NCBI GenBank assembly: GCA_034435035.1
Contig: DAOTXW010000039.1
Coordinates: 1-33,438, forward strand
Source: JAHEME01 sp034435035
Lineage (GTDB): Bacteria > Chloroflexota > Anaerolineae > Aggregatilineales > UBA3940
Direction: 5' to 3'
DNA: 33,438 nucleotides
Shown here: positions 7,854-15,832 of the stretch, piece after piece
How the letters are laid out: each line of letters begins with the position of its first letter
Numbering within the stretch: the first letter of the stretch is position 1
Translations under genes and position numbers: made by a program
Notes under the pieces: model-generated
Databases searched by the model: none
Seen by the model: only the letters and a program-made list of their open reading frames with translations
What the model was told of the DNA's origin: nothing

Positions 7854-7882
7854 AGTATACAGCTGGTCTTACCAGTTGTCAA
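7854..7882 (-). promoter_or_regulatory. Consensus sigma-70 promoter of the GntR / radical SAM operon
   Basis: On the minus strand TTGACA (7877-7882) and TATACT (7854-7859) are spaced by exactly 17 bp, the best promoter in the window. Predicted start is near 7847, giving a leader of about 27 nt. An operator fills most of the spacer, so bound regulator would block RNA polymerase. Confidence 0.8.
7863..7875. promoter_or_regulatory. Operator 2, FadR-type palindrome CTGGTCTTACCAG
   Basis: This perfect CTGGT-N3-ACCAG inverted repeat lies wholly within the 17-bp spacer between the -35 and -10 boxes. On the minus strand it is part of AACTGGTAAGACCAGC, close to the known E. coli FadR site pattern AACTGGTCnGACCAGTT. 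Confidence 0.78.
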
Positions 7883-7999
7883 GCAGGTCGCCGCCGGCTG
7901 ACTCCCCCTCAACCCGCGCTCAGGGTCCGGCAGAGGGCGCCGCCGCGCTGGCCGGGACGCGCCTGTAGCGGACCTGCGCCGATCAGGGCCAGCAGCCCC

Positions 8000-10384
8000 C
8001 TACTCCAGCGCCAGGCGCAGGTCGTCCAGCCAGATCGCCCCCGGCCCGCCGGGCGCGCCGATCAGCAGCACCGTGATCTTCTTGTAGGCCGCGCCGGGCG
8101 CAAAGCTCAGCGAGCCATCCGCCCAGCCCGTCGTGCCCGCCGGCAGCGCGACCTCGTACACCTCATTGCCGCTCCTGGTGCTGACGATCACCCGCAGCAC
8201 AAACGCCCCGGCGGGGACATCCTGCCCGCGGGCCGCGAAGTGCAGGACGAGCGGATCGCCGGCTTCCCCGCGCAGGCGCACTTTCTGGCGCAGGAGCGTC
8301 TCGTTCAGCCCCTGCCCCATCCGCAGGGAGCATAACCCGTCGTCGGCGGTATCGCAGGCCACGCCGTCGCCGGCCTCGCGCTTGCTCAGCTTCCAGGCAT
8401 CCGGCAGGCCGTTAGCGTCCGCGTCCAGCTCGAAGGACGGGTTGACGAGGCCCGCCGGGACGAACAGCGCGGTGTAGGTCGCGCCGCCGGAGGGCGTAGT
8501 GATCGTCCGCGCCGCCGCGGAGCTGTCCGCCCAGCGGTCGAAGGCCCACAGCGACCCGGCGGCCATCTGCGGGGACGGCGCAGCGATCTCGCGCTGGATG
8601 CCGACCACGCCGGTGAAGGTCAGCGGCGGCACCACCGGCTGATCATCCAGCAGCAGGCCCAGCCCCGCCGGGCTGGTCTGCAGCGTCAGGTCGGCTGTCT
8701 GCGGGAAGATGTCCTGCGCGACCGTGGTCTGCGCCCCCGCCGAGTCAGTGACGGTCAGGATCAGGCGGTACCAGACGTTGGCGGAGGTCTCGCCGGTGGA
8801 CGGGATGCGGAACTTGCCCTCGCGCCCGGTCACCGAGCCGATGAACGGGTGGGTGTGGGCGTCGTGGTGGAAGTCCACCTGCCAGGTGAAGGCGTCGGGC
8901 GGCAGCGTCCCATCCTCGGTATCGGTGGCCGCCCCGCTGAAGCGGATCTCCTGCCCGCCGCGGTACAGCAGGCCCGGCGCGGGCGCGGTGATCGCCGGGA
9001 CGGGTGGATCGTTGGGCAGGACGGTCAGGCTGGCGGGCTGGCTGGCGACGCTGCCCTGTGCGTTGGTCGCCACGCAGATGAACTCCGCGCCGTCATCGCT
9101 CAGCGCGGCGGGCGAGAGCGTATACTGCTGGCCGGTCGCGCCGGGGAGGTCCGCCCCGTCGCGCTGCCACTGGTAAGTCGGAGCCGGGCTGCCCGCCGCG
9201 GTGCAGTGAAAGGCCGCGTCCTGCCCCTCGCTGACGGTCAGGTCGGCGGGATGCTCCAGTATGACGGGCGGGCCGCCCGGCAGATACACCACCCGGTACA
9301 CCGCGTCGCCGTGGCGCGACAGGTAGTACAGCGCCCCGTCCGGCCCCACCCGCAGATCGACGATGCCGCCATGCCCCCCGCTGAGGAAGGCGCTGGCGCT
9401 GTCGGAATCGGGGTCGTAGACGCGGATCCAGTCGCCGCAGTAGTCGGCGAAGAAGTACTGCCCTGTGTAGCCCGCCGGGAACATACCGGTCGATGGGTTG
9501 TAGAACGCGCCGCCGGTGATGGCGCAGCCCTCGTCGTGGTCGTAGGCGAACAGGGGGCGGGTGAAGGTCGGATGGGAGGCGGGGTTGAAGTCGCCCTCGG
9601 TGTTCGGCCAGCCGAAGTTGGCCCCGGCGGCCCCCTCGTTGATCTCCTCCCAGGCCGCCTGGCCCACGTCGTTGATGAACATCCGGCCTGTGCCGGGCTG
9701 GAAGGCGAACGTGTACGGGTTGCGCAGGCCCAGCGCCCAGATGGCGCGGTTCTGGCCGGCGGCGCTCGCGTAGAATGGGTTGTCCACCGGGATGCTCCCA
9801 TCCGGCGCGATGCGCAGGATCTTGCCCAGCGGGGTGGTCAGGCTCTGGGAGTTGGAGCCGTTGGCGTTGTCGCCCACGGCGATGTACAGGGCGCCGTCCG
9901 GGCCGAAGTGCAGCGCCCCGCCGTTATGGTTGCTGGCGTTCAGGGCGGGCAGGTTCAGCAGGACGACCTCGCTGCCGGGAACAGCCGTATTCCCGTTCGC
10001 GGTAAACCGGCTGACGCGGTTGTGGGGCGGCGATCCGGGCACGGTGTAGTAGAGATACACATACTGGTTGGTAGCGAAGTCGGGGTCGAAGGTGACGCCC
10101 AGCAGCCCGCGCTCGTTGCCGGAATCCACGCTCAGGGTCAGGAAGGGGTCGGGCAGCAGGGCGCCGTTCTGGATGACGCGGAGCGCGCCGTCCTGCTCGG
10201 TGACGAACAGGCGGCCGTCGGGCGCGAAGGCCATGGCGGTGGCGCGATCCAGGCCGCCGGCGTAGGTCACTTCCAGAAAGTCGGGCGGCAGAGTGGCCGC
10301 GCGGACCTCCGCGGCCCGCGCCGCGCTCTGCCCGCCCGCCAGCAGCATCACCAGCCCCAGCAGCATCCCGATTCGTGCGCGCAT
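8000..10384 (-). CDS. Secreted PQQ-type glucose/sorbosone dehydrogenase with Ig and C-terminal binding domains
   Basis: The protein has 794 residues and a signal peptide (about 1-25, MLLGLVMLLAGGQSAARA). Residues about 30-360 are a six-bladed GSDH (sugar/sorbosone dehydrogenase) propeller: TAMAFAPDGRLFVTEQDG, ERGLLGVTFDPDF, NHNGGALHFGPDGALYIAVGD, ALGLRNPYTFAF, NEGAAGANFGWPN and HDEGCAITGG. Residues about 370-455 are an Ig-like domain with the Cys pair and the YQWQRDG...DDGAEFICVATNAQG pattern. A PKD/Ig-like module follows to about 560, then a short repeat domain and a C-terminal beta-sandwich resembling a carbohydrate-binding module (AGLVNPSFELDADANGLPDAW). By family it oxidises sugars outside the cytoplasm using PQQ; many such homologues are uncharacterised. 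GGAGGC precedes the ATG at 10382-10384. Confidence 0.85.
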   Translation of the reverse strand: MRARIGMLLGLVMLLAGGQSAARAAEVRAATLPPDFLEVTYAGGLDRATAMAFAPDGRLFVTEQDGALRVIQNGALLPDPFLTLSVDSGNERGLLGVTFDPDFATNQYVYLYYTVPGSPPHNRVSRFTANGNTAVPGSEVVLLNLPALNASNHNGGALHFGPDGALYIAVGDNANGSNSQSLTTPLGKILRIAPDGSIPVDNPFYASAAGQNRAIWALGLRNPYTFAFQPGTGRMFINDVGQAAWEEINEGAAGANFGWPNTEGDFNPASHPTFTRPLFAYDHDEGCAITGGAFYNPSTGMFPAGYTGQYFFADYCGDWIRVYDPDSDSASAFLSGGHGGIVDLRVGPDGALYYLSRHGDAVYRVVYLPGGPPVILEHPADLTVSEGQDAAFHCTAAGSPAPTYQWQRDGADLPGATGQQYTLSPAALSDDGAEFICVATNAQGSVASQPASLTVLPNDPPVPAITAPAPGLLYRGGQEIRFSGAATDTEDGTLPPDAFTWQVDFHHDAHTHPFIGSVTGREGKFRIPSTGETSANVWYRLILTVTDSAGAQTTVAQDIFPQTADLTLQTSPAGLGLLLDDQPVVPPLTFTGVVGIQREIAAPSPQMAAGSLWAFDRWADSSAAARTITTPSGGATYTALFVPAGLVNPSFELDADANGLPDAWKLSKREAGDGVACDTADDGLCSLRMGQGLNETLLRQKVRLRGEAGDPLVLHFAARGQDVPAGAFVLRVIVSTRSGNEVYEVALPAGTTGWADGSLSFAPGAAYKKITVLLIGAPGGPGAIWLDDLRLALE

Positions 10385-10489
10385 TCTGCCTCCGGCTCTC
10401 CACCCCGATCGATCGCTATCGCTAGAGGGTAGCAGAATCGGCAGCGCGGCGCATCAGGAAACAGGTCATGGCGGCCTGCGCCGGGCGTA

Positions 10490-10533
10490 GAGGCAGAAGC
10501 CCGTGAAGGCGGCTTGCCTCCACGGGCCGGGTG
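10490..10533 (-). terminator. Intrinsic terminator after the Ser/Thr kinase gene (copy 1 of a 44-bp duplicate)
   Basis: A hairpin of 27 nt (10500-10526) pairs CCCGTG with CACGGG and AGGC with GCCT around a 5-nt loop, with one mismatch. On the minus strand it is followed by CTTCTGCC. It starts about 27 nt after the kinase stop. The block is identical at 43 of 44 positions to 12539-12582. Confidence 0.7.
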
Positions 10534-10552
10534 AGCCGGGGTACGCGCCCGC

Positions 10553-12469
10553 TTACGGCGATCCGCCCGCCGCGCCCGACCACTGCGGGTGGAACGTATG
10601 CAGCCAGTCATGCGGTATCCCCGCGATGGGCGTCAGGTCACCCCGCAGGCAGCCGGGCGCCCCCGCCGTGCAGTCCGGGTCGATCTGATAGGCGCTGCCG
10701 TCCCCGAACTGGAGCGCGAGCGCTGCACCGTCCGGGCTCCATGCAATCTGCACGATCCAGTCGGCATCGGTGGGCTGCGCCTCCGGATAGGTGAAGATCG
10801 TGCGCCAGCCGCTGCCGTCCCGGTTGATCACCGAAAGCTCGTTGATAAACCCGAAGTTCAGGTCCTCCCGCCACTCGCCCGACGTATAAGCCAGGCGGGC
10901 GCTGTCAGGCGACCAGGCGACGGACTGGACGTTGCCCACCACTTCATCAGCGACCAGCTTCGTCTGCCCTGTCCCATCCGGCCGCACCAGGGCCAGACTC
11001 CATCCGCCGAAGGCGATCCATTCGCCGTCCGGCGACCAGGCAGGATAGGCCTCCGGGTAGTTCTGGCTCTGGAACAGGCGCTGCACCCCGACGCCATCCA
11101 CCCCGACGAGATACAGGTCATGGCAGAAGTCGTAGGTTGGATCCTGTGCCAGTTCCTCACGTGAGCAGCCGCTGAACACGATCTGGCTGCCATCCGGCGA
11201 GAGGCTGAACCCGCTCTTGCCCACGTTAAGGTAGCCTGCCGGGAGGCCGAGCGCAGCGCTGACGCCCTGCCCATCAACCCGGCACAGGTCGCCGTCGCAT
11301 TCCTCCACCCACCAGCCCGCCGCAGGCGGGTCCGGGACCGGTGTCGGCGTAGAAGCCGGCGTCGCGGAGGGCGGGCTGGTGGCAGTCCGGGCCTGCGCGA
11401 TGGGTTCGACGGCAGATGTGGGGGCGGCTTCCGTGGGGTCCGCGGCCGGGGCTTCCGTCTCCGGCGGCCTCTGCGCCCCCGGCGATCGGCTCCCCGGCAG
11501 CAGAATCGCCAGCGCCGCGATCAAGATCGCGGCGGCGGCGGTCGCCAACACCCCGATCAGGATCGGCCGCTGCCTCCCCGGCGCGGCGGGGAAGGCCGGC
11601 TGCGTGCTGAAATCCGCCTCCGGCGGGAGCGCCTGCACGGTCGCCATGCCGGCTGCCGTCCCCACGGCTTTCGCAAAGGCGTCCGCCAGCGCGCTGCACG
11701 TGGGGAAGCGGTCGGTGGGCGCCTTGGCCAGCGCCTTGAGGATCGCCCGTTCGGCGGCGTCGGGCAGATCGGGCCGCAGACTGCGCGGTGGCGGCAGCGG
11801 GTCCTGGAGCTGCATCATGATCACGGCCATCGGCGTTTCGGCCTGGAAGGGGCGCTGCCCGGTGACCATCTCATACAGGATGACGCCGAGGGCATACTGG
11901 TCGGAGGCAGGCGAGAGATCGCGAGCGCCCTGGCACTGCTCCGGGCTCATGTACTGCGGGGTGCCGATAAGCCCGCTGCCGGTGAGGTCGCCTTCTGCCT
12001 GCACCATGCGGGCGATGCCGAAGTCCATCAGAAAGACGTTGCCTTCGGCATCCAGCAGGACGTTCGACGGTTTGACATCGCGGTGCAGAACGCCGCGGCG
12101 GTGCGCGTAATCCAGCGCAGCGGCCAGCTGACCCAGCAGCCGGGCGGCTTCGTCCAGGGGCAGCGGGCCCCCGGTGATGCGGCTGGCGAGCGTCCCGCCG
12201 GGCAGGTAGCGCATGACCAGGTAGGCGATCCCGTCCTCTTCGCCAAAGGCATAGACGGGCAGGATATGCGTGTGCTCCAGTGCGGCGATGGCGCGGGCTT
12301 CCCGCCGGAAGCGCTCGCGGAAGGTGGGATCGTGGGAGTGATACTCCGGCAGGACCTTGAGGGCGACATCGCGATCCGTGCCCGGATCATAGGCCCGGTA
12401 GACGGTCGCCATGCCGCCCATGCCGATCTGCTCGATGATGCGGTAGCTGCCCAGAGTGCGTCCGATCAT
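10553..12469 (-). CDS. Transmembrane Ser/Thr protein kinase with TolB-like sensor propeller
   Basis: I start it at the ATG at 12467-12469 (MIGRTLGSYRI) because GGAGG lies 5 nt upstream; the frame is open 20 codons further. The kinase domain covers about residues 1-265: glycine loop IGMGGMATVY, ALKVL lysine, HRDVKPSN with catalytic D131, DFGIA, GTPQYMSPEQ and SDQYALGVILYEMVTG. All catalytic residues are present. One TM helix (about 302-325, ILIGVLATAAAAILIAALAILL) leads to a Thr/Pro/Ala linker and an outer domain of WD40-like (PD40) repeats (FSLSPDGSQIVFSG, PAWSPDGEWIAFGG, VAWSPDSARLAYTSG, IAWSPDGAALALQFG). It is a PknB-type sensor kinase; the ligand and target proteins are unknown. Confidence 0.9.
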   Translation of the reverse strand: MIGRTLGSYRIIEQIGMGGMATVYRAYDPGTDRDVALKVLPEYHSHDPTFRERFRREARAIAALEHTHILPVYAFGEEDGIAYLVMRYLPGGTLASRITGGPLPLDEAARLLGQLAAALDYAHRRGVLHRDVKPSNVLLDAEGNVFLMDFGIARMVQAEGDLTGSGLIGTPQYMSPEQCQGARDLSPASDQYALGVILYEMVTGQRPFQAETPMAVIMMQLQDPLPPPRSLRPDLPDAAERAILKALAKAPTDRFPTCSALADAFAKAVGTAAGMATVQALPPEADFSTQPAFPAAPGRQRPILIGVLATAAAAILIAALAILLPGSRSPGAQRPPETEAPAADPTEAAPTSAVEPIAQARTATSPPSATPASTPTPVPDPPAAGWWVEECDGDLCRVDGQGVSAALGLPAGYLNVGKSGFSLSPDGSQIVFSGCSREELAQDPTYDFCHDLYLVGVDGVGVQRLFQSQNYPEAYPAWSPDGEWIAFGGWSLALVRPDGTGQTKLVADEVVGNVQSVAWSPDSARLAYTSGEWREDLNFGFINELSVINRDGSGWRTIFTYPEAQPTDADWIVQIAWSPDGAALALQFGDGSAYQIDPDCTAGAPGCLRGDLTPIAGIPHDWLHTFHPQWSGAAGGSP

Positions 12470-12538
12470 GCCAGCCTCCATGATAGCAGGGTAACGATCG
12501 CCAGGCGGGGCCTCGCCTGGCTCCCCCATTATATGCCG

Positions 12539-12582
12539 GAGGCAAAAGCCCGTGAAGGCGGCTTGCCTCCACGGGCCGGGTG
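12539..12582 (-). terminator. Intrinsic terminator after the acyl-CoA ligase gene (copy 2 of a 44-bp duplicate)
   Basis: The same 27-nt hairpin as at 10500-10526 occupies 12549-12575, followed on the minus strand by CTTTTGCC. It lies 23 nt after the ligase stop at 12598, just before the kinase start region. Near identity with the other copy over 44 bp, including flanks, points to duplication. Confidence 0.75.
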
Positions 12583-12597
12583 TCAGAGGGCGCGGAC

Positions 12598-14310
12598 CTA
12601 CGCCTCGTGATCGCCGAGCTGGCGGCGGATCTCGCGCTTGAGCACCTTGCCGACCGGGTTGCGCGGCAGCGCCGGCAGCGCCACCAGTTTCTTGGGCATC
12701 TTGTAGTCCGCGATGTCCTTCTCGCGCAGGAACTCATGCAGCTCGGAGAGCGTGATTTCCTGCTCCGGGCGGGCCACCACCGCCGCCGCGATGTGCTCCT
12801 CGCGCAGCACGTGGCCGTCCAGGTAGCCCACCACGGCCACCTCGGCCACCTTGGGATGCGCGGCCAGCAGCAGTTCCAGCTCCTCCGGCGAGATCTTGTT
12901 GCCGCCGCGGATGATCAGGTCCTTCAGGCGGCCCACGAAGCGGTAGCGATTCCCGCCCTCGCCGTCGATGGCGAACAGGTCGCCGGTGTGGAAGTAGCCC
13001 TCGGCATCAAAGGCGCGGGCGGTCATTTCGGGCTGGCGGTAGTAGCCGTGAAAGACTGTCGGCCCCATAACGCACAACTCTCCGATCTGATCTGCCCCGG
13101 TGATCGTCTCGCCGCTGACCGGATCCACCAGCCGGGCGATCATCCCCTCGGAGCCGCGCACGCCCCAGTGGAAATCCGGGTGGCCGAAGCGCGGGAAGAA
13201 GCGGGCGCGCTCGGCAGCGTCCGGGATGTCGCCGGGGCCGCTCACCAGTGCCACGCCCTCGTTGGAGCCGAAGAAGTTGAGGATGTCGATCCCGTGCTTC
13301 TCCTTCCAGGCGGTCGTCATGGACGGCGACAGCGGCGCGGAGCCGGAGCCAATGTTCTTGATGGCGCTCAGGTCGGCGCTTTCCAGCAGCTGAGGGCGCA
13401 TCAGCAGCAGGTCGAGCAGCACGGGCGGCGCGACGGTGTAATGGATCTTCTCGGTGGTGATCTGCTGCAGGAACACGGGCAGGTTCAGCGGGTGATGCAT
13501 GAACAGCGTCCCGCCCACCAGCAGCCACGGGAACAGCATCCCGCCGATGGCCGACATATTGACCATCGGGAACGGGTTGAGCAGCCGGTGGCCGTGTTCG
13601 AACTGCGCGCCGTCCACGGTGTACCAGGCGATGGCCGTCCACAGGTTGTGGCTGCGCGGCACCCCCTTCGGCTCGGCCTCGGTGCCGGACGTCCAGCAAA
13701 TGGTGAACACATCGTTGGCGTCCAGCCGGGTCTCTGCGATGTACGCATCCAGCCGGGCGGCATCGTGCGGGTTGCTCAGGATGGCGCCCAGCGAGCGGAC
13801 GCCCTCAGGCAGGCCATCGCCCAGCGCAAACAGGGCCTGCAGCGACGGGATCTCGCTCCACAGGCCCTGCACCATTCCCACGTAATTATGCCCCCCGAAA
13901 TCAGCCGTGGTGATAAACAGCTTCGGCTCGACCAGCGTCATCGTCTGGCGCAGTTCGTGGGTGCGGAACTGCACGGGCAGCGGGCTGAGGATCGCGCCGA
14001 TGCGGCCCGCCGCCAGGTAGACGATGATCAGCTCGGCGACGTTGGGCAGCTGCACCATCACCACGTCGTCCTTGCCGACGCCAGCTTCCAGCATGGCCGC
14101 GGCCAGCCGATCGGTGGCGATGCTCAGATCGCTCCAGCTCAGACGGAGCGGATCACCGGGGGCCAGCTCGGCGCGGTTGGGCGGATCGGCCAGGGCCAGC
14201 GCATCCGGCATCTCGGCCACGTGGCGCCGGAACAGGTCGGTAAGGGTATCGGTTCCCCACCAGCCCCGTCCGGTGTACTCGTCAATCTTATCCTGCGGTG
14301 AAAGGATCAT
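12598..14310 (-). CDS. AMP-forming acyl-/aryl-CoA ligase (ANL superfamily)
   Basis: The 570-residue protein carries the full ANL signature set: the P-loop WTSGTEAEPKGVPRSH (about 206-221), FFGSNEG (A5 region), GYFHTGDLFAIDGEGG (A7), GRLKDLIIRGGNKISPEELE (A8 hinge) and PRNPVGKVLKREIR with the A10 lysine near the C-terminus. The layout resembles (2,3-dihydroxybenzoyl)adenylate synthase and fatty/aryl acid CoA ligases. The reaction is activation of a carboxylic acid to acyl-AMP, then usually CoA thioester; the acid is not predictable. Glu follows the usual Gly/Ser-Thr stretch (TSGTEAEPKG), as in many members. ATG at 14308-14310 follows GGGGGAGAAG. It stands alone between a promoter and a terminator. 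Confidence 0.88.
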   Translation of the reverse strand: MILSPQDKIDEYTGRGWWGTDTLTDLFRRHVAEMPDALALADPPNRAELAPGDPLRLSWSDLSIATDRLAAAMLEAGVGKDDVVMVQLPNVAELIIVYLAAGRIGAILSPLPVQFRTHELRQTMTLVEPKLFITTADFGGHNYVGMVQGLWSEIPSLQALFALGDGLPEGVRSLGAILSNPHDAARLDAYIAETRLDANDVFTICWTSGTEAEPKGVPRSHNLWTAIAWYTVDGAQFEHGHRLLNPFPMVNMSAIGGMLFPWLLVGGTLFMHHPLNLPVFLQQITTEKIHYTVAPPVLLDLLLMRPQLLESADLSAIKNIGSGSAPLSPSMTTAWKEKHGIDILNFFGSNEGVALVSGPGDIPDAAERARFFPRFGHPDFHWGVRGSEGMIARLVDPVSGETITGADQIGELCVMGPTVFHGYYRQPEMTARAFDAEGYFHTGDLFAIDGEGGNRYRFVGRLKDLIIRGGNKISPEELELLLAAHPKVAEVAVVGYLDGHVLREEHIAAAVVARPEQEITLSELHEFLREKDIADYKMPKKLVALPALPRNPVGKVLKREIRRQLGDHEA

Positions 14311-14382
14311 TGGGTCTTCTCCCCCGATAGTATTGAGATGCGGATGCGGCGGCGACGATCTTGGGCGATAATGATGATGATA

Positions 14383-14410
14383 ATTATAGCATTGTAAAGC
14401 GCCGGATCAA
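14383..14410 (-). promoter_or_regulatory. Promoter of the acyl-CoA ligase gene
   Basis: The minus strand has TATAAT (14383-14388) and TTGATC (14405-14410) with a 16-bp spacer, inside an AT-rich island that is exceptional for this window. The leader would be about 65 nt. Confidence 0.6.
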
Positions 14411-14521
14411 CGCCTGCATCCGGGGGCACCGTGCCGCCCGAACTCGGATTGCGCCCGGACGGAGGAGGAGCAGGGAGGAAGCGCATCCCTGACTGGCAGG
14501 CTATTTTCGTGGGGGGCTGCT

Positions 14522-14779
14522 ATGAGACAACAGGGATGCCGTGCGGCAGGATTTCTGCTTCTCCTGAGCGGGCTGGTGGGCTGTGCTGTGCCGCCCACGC
14601 CCACCCTCCCATCCCCGGCCACCGCGACCGCCAGCCCGGCCCTGACCGCCACGCCGGACGCCGCGCAGGTCGAGTCGCTGCACGTGCCGGGGTGGAGCGG
14701 CCTGATCAACACGGTACGCTTCGATCCGATCGATCGGCAGGCCCGCGTGGAGATCGACTCCATCCGGCTGCTGCCGTAG
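14522..14779 (+). CDS. Small lipoprotein, possibly remnant of a larger binding protein
   Basis: The 85-residue plus-strand product starts 3 nt after a G-rich SD (GTGGGGGGCTGCT-ATG). It has a signal peptide ending in the lipobox LVGC (Cys at about 21), a Pro/Thr/Ala linker (22-50), and a short tail WSGLINTVRFDPIDRQARVEIDSIRLLP. That tail pattern is the usual last beta-hairpin of longer carbohydrate-binding-like sandwiches, so the gene may be a deletion remnant, or the lipoprotein may be short by design. It converges on the gene ending at 14783 with only 3 nt between stops. Confidence 0.65.
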   Translation: MRQQGCRAAGFLLLLSGLVGCAVPPTPTLPSPATATASPALTATPDAAQVESLHVPGWSGLINTVRFDPIDRQARVEIDSIRLLP

Positions 14780-14788
14780 GCCCTACGG
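14774..14788. terminator. Hairpin carrying both convergent stop codons
   Basis: CCGTAG and CTACGG pair across a 3-nt loop, and each arm contains the TAG stop of one of the two converging genes. The stem is short (6 bp) and no T-run is seen, so real bidirectional termination is uncertain. Confidence 0.3.
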
Positions 14789-15787
14789 GCCGCCGCTGAG
14801 CGTCGTCCAGTCCGCGCCGTCGGGCAGCAGGGCCATCACCGCGCCGGCCGGGTTGGAGAAGTACCAGGCTGTGCCGCCGCCCTCAACCGTCCCCCGCTGG
14901 ACGGTGGCAGTGTACGCCTGCTCCTCGCCGAGCGCCCAGCCCAGCCGGTCACGCAGATCGGGCGTGTCGCGCCAGACCATGCCGAAGCCGCGCCGGGGCT
15001 GGCGCAGGCCGGGCGGCGGGACGATGCCGGGGTCCTCCTCCGGCGCGCCCTCGAAGAATGGATCGGTCACCGCCAGCCAGGCGGGGCTGGCGGCCCGGTC
15101 GGTGAACAGCACGATGATCTGGCCGACGCTGCCCAGCCAGAACATCTGCCCGCGCTCGAAGCCCTGGAAGGTGGCCTGGGTGGTGAAGGCCGGCTCCAGC
15201 GGGCAGGCTTCCTCCGGGGCGGGCTGGAAGAAGAAAGTCTCCACACAGGCCACCGCGATCGCCAGCCGCTGCTCGATGGTCACGCTGCCGTTGGTCACGG
15301 CCAGCACGAACTCCTCATCCCGGCCCGCCGCCTCCACCTCGACACTCAGCTCGCCCTCCGGCTCGACGGCCCAGGTGCGCCCCGGGGTGCCATCCTCTTT
15401 GACGCGCCAGATGGCGGCGCCGGTGGCGTAATCCGCCGACCAGAACAGCAGCACCAGGTCGCCGGGCAGGGCCTCGGTGGGGAAGGCGACGAAGTACTCG
15501 ATCTCCGGGGGGCGCACGGCGGGCGCACCGCTGCCGGCCTGCGCCGGGTCGGTGGCGCCGATGGGCGGCGTCATGCTGGCGATAGGCGTCAGGGTGACGG
15601 TGGGAGATGGGCTGGGCGTGAGGGGGGTGGCGCTGGGCGTCTGCGCGGCGGCCTCGACGGTCGGGCCGGGGGTGAACGTCTGCGCCGCCAGCGTGGGGTC
15701 AAGCACCAGCCAGCTCTGGCAGGCGCTCAGGCCGATCAGGGCCGCGATCAGGACGGGAAGTGCGCCGCATCGCCGCATGGTCTGCAT
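14783..15787 (-). CDS. Thr/Pro-linked lipoprotein of unknown function
   Basis: The product has about 334 residues from the ATG at 15785-15787; the frame extends 9 codons to a TTG, which is less likely. The signal peptide (ALPVLIAALIGLSAC) has a lipobox with Cys near residue 23, then a Thr/Pro/Ser linker (to about 85) and an extracytoplasmic domain of about 240 residues. The first half looks like a beta-sandwich (EYFVAFPTEALPGDLVLLFWSADYATGAAIWRV, with GELSVEV and EFVLAVTNG). The second half has four Cys and many aromatics. I do not recognise the family. It follows the aminotransferase gene by 45 nt on the same strand but lacks a clear SD. Confidence 0.7.
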   Translation of the reverse strand: MQTMRRCGALPVLIAALIGLSACQSWLVLDPTLAAQTFTPGPTVEAAAQTPSATPLTPSPSPTVTLTPIASMTPPIGATDPAQAGSGAPAVRPPEIEYFVAFPTEALPGDLVLLFWSADYATGAAIWRVKEDGTPGRTWAVEPEGELSVEVEAAGRDEEFVLAVTNGSVTIEQRLAIAVACVETFFFQPAPEEACPLEPAFTTQATFQGFERGQMFWLGSVGQIIVLFTDRAASPAWLAVTDPFFEGAPEEDPGIVPPPGLRQPRRGFGMVWRDTPDLRDRLGWALGEEQAYTATVQRGTVEGGGTAWYFSNPAGAVMALLPDGADWTTLSGGP

Positions 15788-15832
15788 GGTACACGCCCTG
15801 CGCCGCCGGGGCAAACGGGGTGCCCGCCGCGG

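Noticed and set aside
5409..7901. 830-residue plus-strand ORF over the GntR/radical SAM operon
   Set aside because: It is antisense to three recognised genes and rich in Arg/Gln/His, as GC-rich shadows are.
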